A DNA stretch of 6,542 nt from an uncultured Chloroflexota bacterium (GTDB lineage Bacteria > Chloroflexota > Limnocylindria > Limnocylindrales > CSP1-4): positions 1 to 6,542 of the forward strand of contig CAIXZV010000187.1 in assembly GCA_903924005.1 (NCBI GenBank). The letters run 5' to 3'. Below, piece after piece: positions 6,542-6,542 of the stretch; position 1 is the first letter of the stretch, and the number at the start of each line of letters is the position of its first letter. Position numbers and translations under genes: made by a program. The notes below the pieces were generated by a model. It saw only the letters and a program-made list of their open reading frames with translations. It was not told the DNA's origin and did not search any database.

Positions 6542-6542
6542 C

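Overview
This is a high-GC bacterial window with tightly packed genes and a strong G/C third-position bias. That bias is why long open frames lie antisense to nearly every real gene. The gene set is a LigC-type ATP-dependent DNA ligase, an M48 protease with a Gly/Ser-rich loop, a DUF4173/DUF4153-type membrane protein, a DUF4349 lipoprotein and a single-domain malic enzyme. It fits a GC-rich actinobacterial or Chloroflexota-like lineage. The lineage is an inference from composition and family content; there is no rRNA or other phylogenetic marker here.

Layout. From 3660 down to the left edge, three minus-strand genes run in series: the DUF4173-type protein (3660-2071), a 50-base gap, the ligase (2020-935), and an M48 metalloprotease whose ATG overlaps the ligase TGA by four bases (ATGA) and which runs off the window at base 1. 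A 170-base divergent intergenic region (3661-3830) separates this block from the plus-strand DUF4349 lipoprotein (3831-4751). It carries two copies of the palindrome CCGTACGG, 80 bases apart. The lipoprotein converges on the minus-strand malic enzyme (stop at 4846). The 94 bases between them hold two hairpins, the second of which could fold as an H-type pseudoknot. The malic enzyme frame stays open to the right edge, and its real start is probably upstream of the first visible ATG.

How the genes may work together. The DUF4173-type membrane protein, the DUF4349 lipoprotein and the M48 membrane protease all belong at the cell envelope. The first two share a divergent control region, which suggests coordinated expression. 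The ligase is the outlier: a DNA-repair enzyme placed between two membrane proteins and apparently translationally coupled to the protease. The malic enzyme is a separate central-metabolism gene (malate to pyruvate). No mobile element, CRISPR array, tRNA or rRNA was seen. The window looks like ordinary chromosome; the most interesting points are the regulatory DNA between the genes and the unusual operon composition.
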